Positions 8,730-18,498 of a stretch of 64,000 bases of DNA are shown piece by piece. Numbering within the stretch: position 1 is the stretch's first letter; each line of letters begins with the position of its first letter. Where the stretch lies: positions 62,001 through 126,000 of the forward strand of contig JADJCU010000001.1 of assembly GCA_016703065.1 (NCBI GenBank), written 5' to 3'. The notes under the pieces are model-generated. The model ran no database searches. It worked only from the letters and a program-made list of their open reading frames with translations, and had not been told where the DNA came from. A program made the translations under genes and the position numbers. Source of the DNA: a bacterium (GTDB lineage: Bacteria > Electryoneota > RPQS01).

Positions 8730-10394
8730 ATGACCGCACCTGAATCTGATAGCCATTCTCGCACTATTCCCGGTCTTTTCTCTGCAACGCTTGCGGCGGG
8801 ACCGAATATGGCGTTTCTTCAGTATAGGAGCGGTCAGATAGTCGAGCAAATTTCCTATCAAGACGCTGATCGCCGGATTGAAGCGTGCTCCCGGCGCATG
8901 CTCGATCAAGGATTCGCTCACGGCGATCGAGTGGCGATTCTATCAGAGAACAGTTGCGAGTGGGTCATCGCATATCTCGCGATTCTGCGAATTGGCTGTG
9001 TCGCCGTGCCGCTTGATTCTCTATTGCCGCTTAACGACGTTTTGAACATCCTCGAGCATTCGGAATCTCGGATGCTCTTCTGCTCTGACAAGTTCCTCGC
9101 ACTAATTTCCGATCTTCCGCAGGAGAATCGACCCCGAATACCCCTCGCGCGTCTTGGATCGTATTCAGAAGTTGTCGCCTCAGGCGCACAACAACTTCAT
9201 CCGCACCCAGTCCGGGGACTTGACCTCGCTGTAATCATCTATACTTCGGGGACCACCGGGTATGCCAAAGGTGTAGCGCTATCGCACGAGAACCTGGTTT
9301 CAAATGTCCTTGCCTGCCGCGAAGTCTGCGAAATCACGCGAGAAGATAACTTTCTTGTTCTGCTCCCGCTTCATCACACATTTGCCGCAACCGTTACCAT
9401 GCTTTTGCCGATGGCGTGCGGCTCCCGCGCCACGCTTGCGACCAGCTATCGCTCGCGTGATCTTATTGACGACGTACAGATCAGCAGCGTGTCCGTGTTG
9501 GTCGGGGTGCCGCAGATTTTCGAGAACATGATGAATGGCATGCTGCGTGCACTCGAGTCCGCGGGTTTCCTGAAACGCGGACTTTTTTATTCATTGCGAG
9601 CCGTGTCACGTGCTGCCATGCCATTCGGACTCAAATTGGGGAGCCCACTCTTCCGTTCCCTGCGTAAGAAAACCGGACTCGACACGATCCGACTCATGGT
9701 CGCAGGGGGCGCTGCGCTTCCGGTCAAGGTAAATCGATTTTTTGAGAGTATTGGTTTCCTGCTGGTGCAAGGGTATGGGCTGACCGAAAGCAGCCCAGTC
9801 TTGTGTGTGAACCCGCTCCAGCGAAATAAACTCGGCTCGGTCGGTCCTGCGCTGAATGGAGTGACCCTCAGGATTCGCGAGCCCAATAGAGAAGGGATCG
9901 GCGAGGTTTGCGCCAAAGGGCCAAACATCATGCAAGTCTACTACAATAACCCTGACGCGACGCACCGCGCAATTCAGGATGGCTGGCTGTGCACCGGTGA
10001 TGCTGGCTATCTCGATGAGGATGGCTACCTGCACTTGACGGGCCGCCTGAAGAACGTAATCGTTACGCCAGCGGGCAAGAATGTCTATCCGGAAGAGATT
10101 GAAGCCAAACTCGCGGCGGATCCTGCAATCGCTGAGGCCCTTGTACTGGGCGTTGATCGCAAAGATGGCAAGGGCGAGCGACTGTGCGCACTGCTGAAGC
10201 TCGACGATGAGTATCTAAAGGTTTATGTAGAACACAAATCAGCCGAGCAGATCGCGGCCGCGGCAATTCGGCAATACAACCACAGCTCACCTTCCTATCA
10301 GAACATTCGTGAATGGCGTGTGCTCGACGGTGAGTTTGAGAAGACCTCCACGCGCAAGATCAAACGATTCCTCTATCTCGATTTCTTCAAGTAG
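8730..10394 (+). CDS. AMP-dependent acyl-CoA ligase (long-chain fatty-acid type)
   Basis: 554 residues. Member of the ANL adenylating enzymes, which activate a carboxylate with ATP and transfer it to CoA. The phosphate-binding motif 'YTSGTTGYAKG' begins at Tyr171. The adenine motif 'GYGLTESSP' and the hinge region 'TGDAGYLDEDGYLHLTGRLKN' are present, followed by the catalytic-lysine region near the C-terminus ('KTSTRKIKRF'). The family resemblance is strongest to long-chain fatty-acid CoA ligases. The exact substrate cannot be read from sequence. It precedes the translesion cassette by about 35 bp before that cassette's own promoter, so the two units are probably separate. Confidence 0.88.
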   Translation: MTAPESDSHSRTIPGLFSATLAAGPNMAFLQYRSGQIVEQISYQDADRRIEACSRRMLDQGFAHGDRVAILSENSCEWVIAYLAILRIGCVAVPLDSLLPLNDVLNILEHSESRMLFCSDKFLALISDLPQENRPRIPLARLGSYSEVVASGAQQLHPHPVRGLDLAVIIYTSGTTGYAKGVALSHENLVSNVLACREVCEITREDNFLVLLPLHHTFAATVTMLLPMACGSRATLATSYRSRDLIDDVQISSVSVLVGVPQIFENMMNGMLRALESAGFLKRGLFYSLRAVSRAAMPFGLKLGSPLFRSLRKKTGLDTIRLMVAGGAALPVKVNRFFESIGFLLVQGYGLTESSPVLCVNPLQRNKLGSVGPALNGVTLRIREPNREGIGEVCAKGPNIMQVYYNNPDATHRAIQDGWLCTGDAGYLDEDGYLHLTGRLKNVIVTPAGKNVYPEEIEAKLAADPAIAEALVLGVDRKDGKGERLCALLKLDDEYLKVYVEHKSAEQIAAAAIRQYNHSSPSYQNIREWRVLDGEFEKTSTRKIKRFLYLDFFK

Positions 10395-10428
10395 TTTAGT
10401 TCGAAATTGCTGGTGGAAGCTCGTGCCC

Positions 10429-10457
10429 TTGACAGACGGGCATTTCTTTACTATATT
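10429..10457 (+). promoter_or_regulatory. Near-consensus sigma70 promoter of the imuB-dnaE2 cassette
   Basis: A perfect TTGACA (10429-10434), 17-bp spacer and TATATT (10452-10457). The predicted start near 10464 gives a short leader to the ATG at 10489. This is one of the strongest promoters in the window, as expected for a damage-inducible gene held off by a repressor. Confidence 0.75.
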
Positions 10458-10469
10458 ATTTGAACAAAT
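10458..10469 (+). promoter_or_regulatory. Candidate operator (LexA-type site?) at the cassette promoter
   Basis: ATTTG-AA-CAAAT is a perfect 5-bp inverted repeat touching the -10 box, where a bound repressor would block initiation. ImuB-DnaE2 cassettes are LexA-controlled in other bacteria. The LexA motif of this lineage is unknown to me, so the assignment is inference. Confidence 0.35.
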
Positions 10470-10488
10470 GGGCAAATTGAGCTGCAAA

Positions 10489-11630
10489 ATGATTGTTTTT
10501 ATTTCACTCCCCAATTTTTTCTTGAACGACATCTCGGCAACCAAGTTGGCCGCAATCGTGCGGGATCGATCTGTCCTTGAACCGACCGCGGGGGCCGTTC
10601 GGCTGGGCGTGCAAGTCGGCATCAGCGCTACACTTGCTCGCCGCCGTTGCCCGGGCCTTGAACTTATTGAATTTCGCGCGAAAGACCACATCGGGCGCTT
10701 CGAGCAGGTGTGGAGTGTGTTCGCGAAGTATACCCCCATGCTTGAGACCGTGGATTTTCATCAGGCGTATCTCGATATCAGGAAAGATGCCACACGCTAT
10801 GGCGGAGCTGACGAGCTGCTTTATGACTTGCGGCGCAATTTGAAAAGAGACACCGGACTTGCGCTGGAGTGGGGAGGCGGAGTGGATAAATGGATGGCGT
10901 GGATTGCCCGCGGGTACAATCAGTTCATCACTCCGCAAATGGAGTCGCTTGTGTTGTCCAAGCTTCCAATTGAGGTCATGACTCTCCCCGAACGCTTGAA
11001 CGAACGCATGCACCACTTTGATCTGCATACAGTGGCGAACGTTATGAGCCTCCCCGCAGGCTTTTGGAATCTCATCTCGGCTTTGATCGTGACTTCGTTG
11101 TGCGCAGGCTTTCTCGCCATAAAGACCCGATACGCCCGAACTTTCCCTCCAAAGAGCGAGACGTGTTTTCCGACATCACAGAGCATGACGAGTATGCCGT
11201 TGAACGCGCCGTTGCATCTGTCGCCGCCGATCTTACAAAACAACTTGCGACCGATGCTATGTTTGCTACTCGCCTGCGAATTCGTTTCACTGGCAAACGA
11301 GGCGTGACCGAGCATTGCCTTGATCTGTCGCGCACTTCGCTGAGCGCCGCGCGAATTGAACGTCTAATTCTGGCAGCGCTTCCGATACAAACCGAACTGC
11401 GAAGAATTGGCGTAACGGCAAGTGGCCTCGTGCCTGCTATCGCTTTGCAGGAATCACTTTGGCGAGCATATGCCGACGTAGTTAAAGAAGAATCCCTTGA
11501 TCGCGTGCAGTCAAGGCTTCAAAAAAGATTCGGCGTTCATTCGCTTGTGTCCGGCGCGACCGCTCTTAACACCGCTGCGCCGCGCTTTGCCCAGTTGATA
11601 TATCAAACTCGCGGACTTACCCTGCCGTGA
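10489..11630 (+). CDS. imuB: ImuB-like catalytically inactive Y-family polymerase (one-base frameshift)
   Basis: Accessory protein of the mutagenic translesion complex; it links DnaE2 to the replisome. The Y-family fold is readable, but the catalytic acids are absent: the usual D.D of the first motif aligns to Ser6 and Pro8 (ISLPNFF), and the 'SxDEAYLD' motif reads DFHQAYLD with His91 and Gln92. This is the ImuB signature. The frame breaks at the TTTT of 11060-11063. Restoring one T continues 'LPAGF' into 'LESHLGFDRDFVVRRLSRHKDP' and gives 380 residues. ATG 10489 fits the promoter; an upstream ATG at 10468 would overlap the candidate operator. The stop overlaps the next gene (GTGA, 11627-11630). 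Confidence in the family is good; whether the frameshift is real is open. Confidence 0.75.
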
Positions 11631-11854
11631 TCATGGAGCCAATTCTTGTTATCTGCGATTCGGGGAAACCGCACGCGCTTAACTGGCGAGGTCAGACACA
11701 TTCCGTAATCTGTGTGCTTGATCATTGGTGGGAAGCGGGCCGCTGGTGGGAAGCGGAATGCGCGAAGGAATTCTACCTCGTCCTGACTGCGCAGCGCCGG
11801 CTGCTCCTCTGCCGCAACCCGAACTCCGGAGATTGGCTTGCCAAAGCTGCATGA
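11627..11854 (+). CDS. Small DUF6504-like protein of the ImuB-DnaE2 cassette
   Basis: 75 residues from GTG 11627, or 73 from ATG 11633. It overlaps both neighbours by 4 nt (GTGA and ATGA), so the three genes are translationally coupled. The central 'WWEAGRWWEAE' and 'FYLVLTAQRRLLLCR' resemble the small DUF6504-type proteins found between imuB and dnaE2 in other phyla ('WWE...R.Yf.V.t..g..lll..'). The function of that family is not established. The gene is easy to miss because of its size. Confidence 0.7.
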   Translation: MIMEPILVICDSGKPHALNWRGQTHSVICVLDHWWEAGRWWEAECAKEFYLVLTAQRRLLLCRNPNSGDWLAKAA

Positions 11855-14800
11855 TCGCGCCCGTCCCGCTATTTATCCGTAGCGAGTTCAGTTTCCTGAA
11901 CGGTGCATCGCGCCTCGCCGAGCTGGTGAATGTCGCCGCGCGTCTCGGTTACGACACACTCGCACTAACAGACCGCGATAACCTGTGCGGTGTGCCGGAA
12001 TTTCTCGGGTTATGCGCGGATCACGGCATTCGACCTATTCTCGGCGCTGAATTAACGCTCAATTCGGGAAAGGTCCTTGCCCTCGCCCGCTCGCGCAAGG
12101 GCTTTTCTTCGCTCTGTAAATTGCTTTCCTATTCACATTTGAACAACGAACGCCGCAAGCCGTCTTTGCCGGAGGAGATACTATTGGATCAGGCTGAGGA
12201 TTTGATTTTGCTCGCTGGCGGTGATGAAGCTCCGTTTGCCCGGGCCTTGCAACAACGGCATAGCCCCAATGCGGCGCAGTGGATTTCGCGAATGCATAGA
12301 CGCTTTGGCAGTGACTTTTATTTGCGCATCGAGCGAACTTTCGCTCCGCTGCAGATTGGATACAATGCCCACCTGCTTGAGCTCGCTGCTGAATTGTCCG
12401 TGCCGGTCGCCGCCGCTAACCCGGTTGCCTTCGCAAGACGAGAACAATTCAGAATCTTCGACCTGCTTTGCTGCATTCGCAATTTGATCACACTTGACGA
12501 CCCGCATCTTGAACGCGCGCTTAATGATTGCCTATTCCTGCGTAGTCCGGACAGTATCGCGAAGCTCTTTTTTGACCTGCCCGACGTCGTCAATAATGCG
12601 AATGTCATCGCTGCGCGCTGCGAAGCGTACGAACTCAAGGACAAGCGATTCCGCCCGTGTTTTCCAGACTTGCCGGCGGAATACACTTTCGACTACCTAA
12701 AGACACTCGCATACTCGGGTGCTCAGCGAAAATATGGATCACTCAGCGAGCCGCTTCGCACTCGCATCGACTATGAGCTTAGCGTAATCGCGCAGCTTGG
12801 CTTTGCCGACTACTTTCTGATCATGCACGATCTGCTATGCTTTGCCCGGGAACTAAAGGTCCGCTACGCGGGCCGCGGTAGCTCGGCCGATTCGGTGGTC
12901 GCCTATTGCCTCGACATCACAAAAGTTGATGCATTCTCGCGCAACTTGCGTTTTGAACGCTTCATCAACCCCGAGCGCGCGGACTCTCTCCCCGATATCG
13001 ATGTCGACTTTGACCGCCGCTATCGGGAAGAGATCGTAAACTACGTCGTCCGCAAGTACGGTCAGAAACACGTCGCAGGCGTCGCATCATTCAATCGCTA
13101 CCGCGCGCGTGGCGCCTTACGTGATGTGGCAAAAGCTATCGGATTTCGAGTAGAAGACATTGATCGTCTGGCAAAACTCTCGCATTGGGCGCTCTCCGCA
13201 AAGCGAATAGCTGCGATGCTTGAAAGTAAACCCGAAATCCGCGCGCTAAACGTTGAGCGAAAGAAGTTTGAACTTCTCTTTGAATTGTGCGCAGGTGTTG
13301 ATGATCTTCCAAGACACATCTCCGCGCACCCATGCGGTGTCATGATTACCGGCACTCCTGTTGAAGAGATTACCCCCCTGCTGCGCGCCGCCAACGGTTT
13401 GCTCATTTCCCATTATGATAAGGACGGCGTCGAAGACCTCGGACTTGTAAAGTTTGATTTGCTGTCGTTGCCGACGCTTGGCGCCGTGGAAGATGCCTCA
13501 GCAATGGTGCGTGCGCATGATACGACGTTTGACTATGACCGCATCCCGCTCGACGACGAGCCGACCTTTGAGCTTCTCCGCGAGGGCGAAACAGCTGGAG
13601 GGTTTCAAAACGAAAGCCCCGCTCAGCAGTCGCTTGCACCGAGGCTGAAAGCACGCACCATCGAGGACGTAATCGCTGCAGTCGCGCTCATCCGCCCTGG
13701 CCCCTTGAAGGGAGAAATGGTTGAGCCGTTCATTCGCCGACGAAACGGCGTCGAAGAAGTTAGCTCAATTCATCCTGTGATCGACAAAATCCTTGAACAT
13801 ACATACGGTGTTGTATTGTATCAAGAACAAGTAATCAGCATTGCCGTCGAGCTTGCGGGATTTTCTCCCGGCCAGGCAGATGTACTGCGCCGCACAATAT
13901 CACACAATCGATCGTCTGAAAAGATGGAAGAGTTGGGCAGCATATTCATCAAACAAGCCATCGCTCGCGGCGTTGAACCGACTATCGCCGAGCGGGTGTT
14001 CACCTGGATTCAAGGCTACGCGGGCTACGGCTTCTGCGAAGCACACGCCGCTGCGTTCGGCGATACGAGCTATAAAACCGTCTACCTTCTGCGGCACCAT
14101 CCCGCAGAGTTTTACGCGTCGCTGCTGAATCATCAACCGATGGGCTTCTATTCTGCCGCAACGCTGATTAATGAAGCGCGGCGTAAAGGAATTCTCGTGC
14201 ATGGCCCGGACTGCAACGTGAGTAAACCGGAGTCCTTCGCGGACGCTCACTCAATTCGCCTGGGCCTTCTGCAGATTAGCGGCGTCAAGGAAGATACTGC
14301 GGCGCTCATTTGCCGAGACAGACCCTACACATCGTGGGGTGATTTCATCCGCAGAGTAAGACTTGATCGCGACACACTCGAGTATCTGGTACTCGCGGGT
14401 GCATTCGACAGGCTGCACGCTAATCGGAAAGAGTTGCTATTCAGCCTCGGCACAGTATTGCCGCCTGCGGCAGAGTCCGTAATGTCACTTGCACTCGACC
14501 TTGAACCGATCATCGCACCGCGTCCCGATTTCGATCTTTACACACGCACGGCACAGGAGTACCGCGTCATGGGCCTCTCCCCCGGACGGCACATCATGAT
14601 CTTCTGGCGCAGCAAGCTAACAAAGTCAGGGATTCAAACATGCCGCGCCGTGAAACATAACCAGGACGCCGACGCTCTGCTCACTGCGGCAGGCGTCGTT
14701 ATTCGTCCACACACACCGCCTACGAAATCCGGAAAGCGCGTGATATTCTTTACGCTTGAAGACGAGTCCGGATTGCTGAATGTCACTGTCTTCCCGGACG

Positions 14801-14922
14801 TTCAAGAGAAATTCGGTCATCTTATGCCCGGCCACTCGATGCTCGTGGTCACCGGGCGCAAAGACAAACGCGGCAGCAATGGACTGACAGCTGTGCATCT
14901 GGCGCCGATTCCGGAGCGCTGA
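11851..14922 (+). CDS. dnaE2: Error-prone DNA polymerase DnaE2 (ImuC)
   Basis: 1023 residues, the usual DnaE2 length. C-family polymerase for damage-tolerant, mutagenic synthesis. Catalytic aspartates are visible: Asp382 and Asp384 in 'PDIDVDFD', and Asp536 in 'LVKFDLLS'. The finger/thumb region 'VALIRPGPLKGEMV' and the helix-hairpin-helix and C-terminal OB-fold ('FTLEDESGLLNVTVFPD', about 935-1000) follow. The N-terminal PHP domain lacks the first metal-binding histidines (reads IRSEFSFLNGAS rather than HxHS), so it is probably without nuclease activity. The start is fixed by the ATGA overlap with the small upstream gene. No frameshift is seen. Confidence 0.93.
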   Translation: MIAPVPLFIRSEFSFLNGASRLAELVNVAARLGYDTLALTDRDNLCGVPEFLGLCADHGIRPILGAELTLNSGKVLALARSRKGFSSLCKLLSYSHLNNERRKPSLPEEILLDQAEDLILLAGGDEAPFARALQQRHSPNAAQWISRMHRRFGSDFYLRIERTFAPLQIGYNAHLLELAAELSVPVAAANPVAFARREQFRIFDLLCCIRNLITLDDPHLERALNDCLFLRSPDSIAKLFFDLPDVVNNANVIAARCEAYELKDKRFRPCFPDLPAEYTFDYLKTLAYSGAQRKYGSLSEPLRTRIDYELSVIAQLGFADYFLIMHDLLCFARELKVRYAGRGSSADSVVAYCLDITKVDAFSRNLRFERFINPERADSLPDIDVDFDRRYREEIVNYVVRKYGQKHVAGVASFNRYRARGALRDVAKAIGFRVEDIDRLAKLSHWALSAKRIAAMLESKPEIRALNVERKKFELLFELCAGVDDLPRHISAHPCGVMITGTPVEEITPLLRAANGLLISHYDKDGVEDLGLVKFDLLSLPTLGAVEDASAMVRAHDTTFDYDRIPLDDEPTFELLREGETAGGFQNESPAQQSLAPRLKARTIEDVIAAVALIRPGPLKGEMVEPFIRRRNGVEEVSSIHPVIDKILEHTYGVVLYQEQVISIAVELAGFSPGQADVLRRTISHNRSSEKMEELGSIFIKQAIARGVEPTIAERVFTWIQGYAGYGFCEAHAAAFGDTSYKTVYLLRHHPAEFYASLLNHQPMGFYSAATLINEARRKGILVHGPDCNVSKPESFADAHSIRLGLLQISGVKEDTAALICRDRPYTSWGDFIRRVRLDRDTLEYLVLAGAFDRLHANRKELLFSLGTVLPPAAESVMSLALDLEPIIAPRPDFDLYTRTAQEYRVMGLSPGRHIMIFWRSKLTKSGIQTCRAVKHNQDADALLTAAGVVIRPHTPPTKSGKRVIFFTLEDESGLLNVTVFPDVQEKFGHLMPGHSMLVVTGRKDKRGSNGLTAVHLAPIPER

Positions 14923-14942
14923 CATTTACCACACCACAATAG

Positions 14943-14973
14943 AAAGCCCTCGGTGAATTTCCGAGGGCTTTTT
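14943..14973. terminator. Rho-independent terminator after dnaE2
   Basis: Stem AAAGCCCTCGG / CCGAGGGCTTT with a 7-nt loop and a run of five T on the plus strand; A-rich sequence on the other side also lets it serve the convergent minus-strand operon ending at 14998. Confidence 0.9.
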
Positions 14974-14997
14974 AGGTCTCAGACGTTAGTCCTTGCA

Positions 14998-17900
14998 TTA
15001 CTCGTCAGGAATGCACTCGACAACGTAGAACCGCTGCGCAACCGATGTGCTGTCCGTCCACTGCGTTGAGGTCGTCGTCGCGGCCATGCTCATTTCCTCG
15101 ATCGGAGTGCCTGACGTGGTGGCGTACCAGACACGATACGTGCAAGGTATCGCAGCCGCAGGCCAACGCAGCACGATCGTGCCACTCCCTTCGGCAATCG
15201 TCACTCCTTCAATGTACGGGCCCGCTGAAGCCAAGCTTTCCAACTTCACGGCCACATCATTCTGCAAATTCTGAACACTTATCTCTGCAACGCCACTTCC
15301 TCCTATCGCAAGTGTGTCTGTTGCAAGCGGTTGGCCATTGTCCGTATCATACCAAGTCACCAGTGCATTTCCGCTTCGCATCGACGGTATCGACACTGCC
15401 CCCGAAACTGGCGAAGGCGCGCCGTTCTCGAGGACGTTCGCCCATGTGTGCAGCCGGTTCTTTATCCAAACGTGAGCGCGCGTTCCCAGACTGTCGCGCT
15501 GACCCCATGCACGGAGATTTGCATGATTTGTCGTCGCCGTTAGGTCCACATAGTTGTGCTCGTGCAACTGTGTGCCATTCATAAACTGCATGAACCCGGC
15601 AAATTGTCCGTGCAGTCCATTATTCAGAATATTTGAGTTATTCCAGATGAGAGCGCTTACGCCGCCGGAATTGATATGGCCCCAGACAAAATCGTGCAGC
15701 CAGATGCCGCTCGTGTCCTGAGCGAGCCGCGGATCCGGCGACTGGTCACCGGGCATATCAAGATCCGTCTCCGCGATGACAACGGGCTTGGTTCGCAACG
15801 CATCATGGCCAATCTGCATCGAGTACGCAAAGACAGCCGCCGCAGGGTCCTCCTTCAGCATGGTTCGATTGTAGTCAATGCCGTCAACGGCCACAGAGTC
15901 AATCCACCCGGTCGTCATCACATAAGCATGCACATCTCCATAGTCCGCAAGCGACGCGTTCCAATAGTCCGGCTGCCATCCCGCCCAAAATGAGGTCGTC
16001 ACCATGCGAGGATAAGGGCCGGCTGAATCGATGAACGCTGCGAGATGATTTGTCAGGTCAGAATAGGAGTACGGCGCGCCTTCGTTCACCAGCTCCCATG
16101 AGTGCACCGATACCGCGTAACCCCACCTGGCGATCAGATGGCGCCAAAAATATTCCATCAGCCGCCTTGATTTTGATCCGCGCGCCGTTTCAAATTGCCC
16201 ATCAAATGGGTTGACGAATCCGTGATCATCGAAAGTAGACAACAGGCGGTCGTCCTTCTCAGTGATCACGAGCTTAAAATACACTTCCGACGTGCAGGCA
16301 GCCTGAATGAGGTAATCGTAATCGAGCGGCCGATATGCATCAAGATAGTAGTGAGTATTTGCATTCGGTTTTGGAAGAATGTTCTCCGATAACGTCCCAT
16401 CACCGCGCACCTCTTGTAACGTGACCTGATCCACGTAGGCGTTCCCACCAGTAACATCCTCCAACACTACGTAGAGGTTTGGAAGTTCGTACTGACTTGC
16501 TCCGGTAACAATTTCGCCCTGTAAGTAGCACCAGTTGTTGGAGCCTTTCAAGTACGACGTTACGACATGGCCAATACCTGCTTCTATGACCTGTTCGCCC
16601 AACCAACCTCCGGTCTTCAAAACAAGACCGCCCGTGCCTGTGAGATTTACCGTCTTTACGCGCGCGATCACGCGATACGTTTTGCCCGGCAGTACGTCGA
16701 CAGCGCCGTGCCAGAATCCCCGAAAGATCGCTGGTGTGCGCATGCCCGATTCTGCCGGCGCGCCGAGCGCCCATGAAACATCACCATCGTCGAAATGCTC
16801 TTCAGTCGTCACGAGAGGAGGCGGCATATAGCCGTTGTCGCTCATTGGGTGATGCGTCGCAAATGTGCACCACGGATCGGAGTAGGGCGATTCCGAGCTC
16901 AACCACAATCGACTGAAGTTAATTCTGTTCTCCTTCCACCTTTGCAACTCCTCGTCCATTCCATCCGCATCCGTGAGAGGGAAGCCAAACCCCATCGGCA
17001 GATACAGCTCGCCGTTGTCAAACTCGAAATAGCGATCGTCATCATCCGACACGCGCAAGAAGCCGCGACTATCCGACGGCACTACCAACACCGACGGCGC
17101 CACAACAGATGTGCTCCCCACCGCGTCTCGCGCTTCAAGGACACAAGACCACAGACCGGTATTGCGGAAGGCCGCGCGCACACACCAAACGGATTCACCC
17201 GTTGGAATGTGACGGCCATTGTGCCGTACCGTGCGAGCCTTGGGATACGCAGGCCACCTAAGTGTTTGAATGCCATTGCTGAGTATGGCGTCAACGGTCA
17301 CACCAGCACCGGCACGCAGATTCTGAGGCGGCGCGTCATCGAAAGGCAAAGTCGGAGCCGTCGCGACACTGCGGAGATTAAACTCGACCTCCCACAGCTC
17401 GTATTGACCTATGGTGCCTGTGGACGCAGCAACGTCGACAATTGCCGGTCCCGCGTAGCCAGTTGGCGCATAATAGATGTTGAGTGCGTCGCTTCGGTGG
17501 AGTCCGTGCGGCAATCGGACTTGCACGTCTATCCAATTGTCGCCGGGTTCCAAGTGAATGTCCTGCGTCGTGAACTCCGATTGCGCCGCAATCGCTCCGC
17601 TTTGTCCCGTCCGCCTGTTGTGCCAGCTTGCACTCTCGACGCTACTGTTCATGATGCCGCCAAGCGTTACGACAGAATCGGTGACGATAATGCTGTCAGC
17701 GTCTGTGGGAGTCTGAATCTGCACAAAAGGGAAACCGGCTTCTGAGACGGTAATAACTTGCTGCCACGTTGCGCTCGCACCTTGATCGTCCACAACTGTC
17801 AACGTATATGTGTAGCTGCCTGCGACATAGTAGGTGTGAATTGCCGTTTCGCCAAGATCGCTTGAGCCGTCGCCAAATTCATGTTGTACCAAACGCAAGA

Positions 17901-18498
17901 CGCCGTCTGGGTCTGCGATATCTGTGGACACGTTGACAGACAGCGGTGCCGCGCCCTCCGCCGGTGTGGCGCTCACCGCATAGATTTCCGGCGGTTGATT
18001 CGCGCCGCCAAGCTGAACGAGCGAAACATCGTCAATATAGAATCTCGGCACCCAGCCTCCGCCGCCGAACATCGCGACGCGGATTCTAAGCTGCGGGTAC
18101 TCGGGTGTGAACTCAAGGTATTCCTGAAACCAAGTGCCGACCGGACGGTTCTGCGGCGTCAGGAAGTCGCCAGAGTATTGTCCTGACCAGTCGAAGTGGA
18201 TCGCCGAAATCGAGACGCCGCCCCAATCATTGCCCGCAAAACTTGAATCAAGATAGATCCAGCAGGACAACCGATAGGTTGAATCAGGCGAAATCGTCAC
18301 GATTTGTTCGATGTAATCTGAGCCGGCATCGTAGTACGCGCTCGCCGTGCCGGAATGCGCCTGAACGCCGCCCAAGGTCACAGTACCACTCCACGACGAC
18401 AAACCCGCTTCAAATCCAGGGTTGTCGAGGATGTTTTGCCCGTTCGCTGGAAGAACGCAGGCAATCGAAACAAGTATTATGAGAACCCTTCGTATCAT
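14998..18498 (-). CDS. Exported GH5-like glycoside hydrolase with CBM-like and PKD domains
   Basis: 1166 residues with a signal peptide (MIRRVLIILVSIACVLPANGQ). Order: carbohydrate-binding-module-like beta-sandwich (about 22-165, 'NPGFEAGLSSW', 'FYIDDVSL'), PKD domain (about 170-255, 'HEFGDGSSD', 'TLTVVDDQG'), Ig-like region, then a TIM-barrel-like catalytic region (about 495-1020) with a second CBM-like insert ('GNAYVDQVTLQEV'). The probable acid/base is Glu806 in 'WELVNEGAPY', and the nucleophile Glu910 in 'VVIAETDLD', a clan GH-A arrangement. A terminal fn3-like module ends in 'RFYVVE'. Start overlaps the previous stop (18495-18498). The substrate is unknown; beta-mannan or cellulose-type glucan would be usual for the clan. 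Confidence 0.75.
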   Translation of the reverse strand: MIRRVLIILVSIACVLPANGQNILDNPGFEAGLSSWSGTVTLGGVQAHSGTASAYYDAGSDYIEQIVTISPDSTYRLSCWIYLDSSFAGNDWGGVSISAIHFDWSGQYSGDFLTPQNRPVGTWFQEYLEFTPEYPQLRIRVAMFGGGGWVPRFYIDDVSLVQLGGANQPPEIYAVSATPAEGAAPLSVNVSTDIADPDGVLRLVQHEFGDGSSDLGETAIHTYYVAGSYTYTLTVVDDQGASATWQQVITVSEAGFPFVQIQTPTDADSIIVTDSVVTLGGIMNSSVESASWHNRRTGQSGAIAAQSEFTTQDIHLEPGDNWIDVQVRLPHGLHRSDALNIYYAPTGYAGPAIVDVAASTGTIGQYELWEVEFNLRSVATAPTLPFDDAPPQNLRAGAGVTVDAILSNGIQTLRWPAYPKARTVRHNGRHIPTGESVWCVRAAFRNTGLWSCVLEARDAVGSTSVVAPSVLVVPSDSRGFLRVSDDDDRYFEFDNGELYLPMGFGFPLTDADGMDEELQRWKENRINFSRLWLSSESPYSDPWCTFATHHPMSDNGYMPPPLVTTEEHFDDGDVSWALGAPAESGMRTPAIFRGFWHGAVDVLPGKTYRVIARVKTVNLTGTGGLVLKTGGWLGEQVIEAGIGHVVTSYLKGSNNWCYLQGEIVTGASQYELPNLYVVLEDVTGGNAYVDQVTLQEVRGDGTLSENILPKPNANTHYYLDAYRPLDYDYLIQAACTSEVYFKLVITEKDDRLLSTFDDHGFVNPFDGQFETARGSKSRRLMEYFWRHLIARWGYAVSVHSWELVNEGAPYSYSDLTNHLAAFIDSAGPYPRMVTTSFWAGWQPDYWNASLADYGDVHAYVMTTGWIDSVAVDGIDYNRTMLKEDPAAAVFAYSMQIGHDALRTKPVVIAETDLDMPGDQSPDPRLAQDTSGIWLHDFVWGHINSGGVSALIWNNSNILNNGLHGQFAGFMQFMNGTQLHEHNYVDLTATTNHANLRAWGQRDSLGTRAHVWIKNRLHTWANVLENGAPSPVSGAVSIPSMRSGNALVTWYDTDNGQPLATDTLAIGGSGVAEISVQNLQNDVAVKLESLASAGPYIEGVTIAEGSGTIVLRWPAAAIPCTYRVWYATTSGTPIEEMSMAATTTSTQWTDSTSVAQRFYVVECIPDE

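Noticed and set aside
11725..11850. N-terminal extension of DnaE2 by 42 residues
   Set aside because: The stretch overlaps the small DUF6504-like gene in another frame, and the ATGA overlap at 11851 gives the normal DnaE2 N-terminus.
16795..17745. Plus-strand frame of 316 residues
   Set aside because: Arg/His-rich shadow within the GH5-like gene, no domain.
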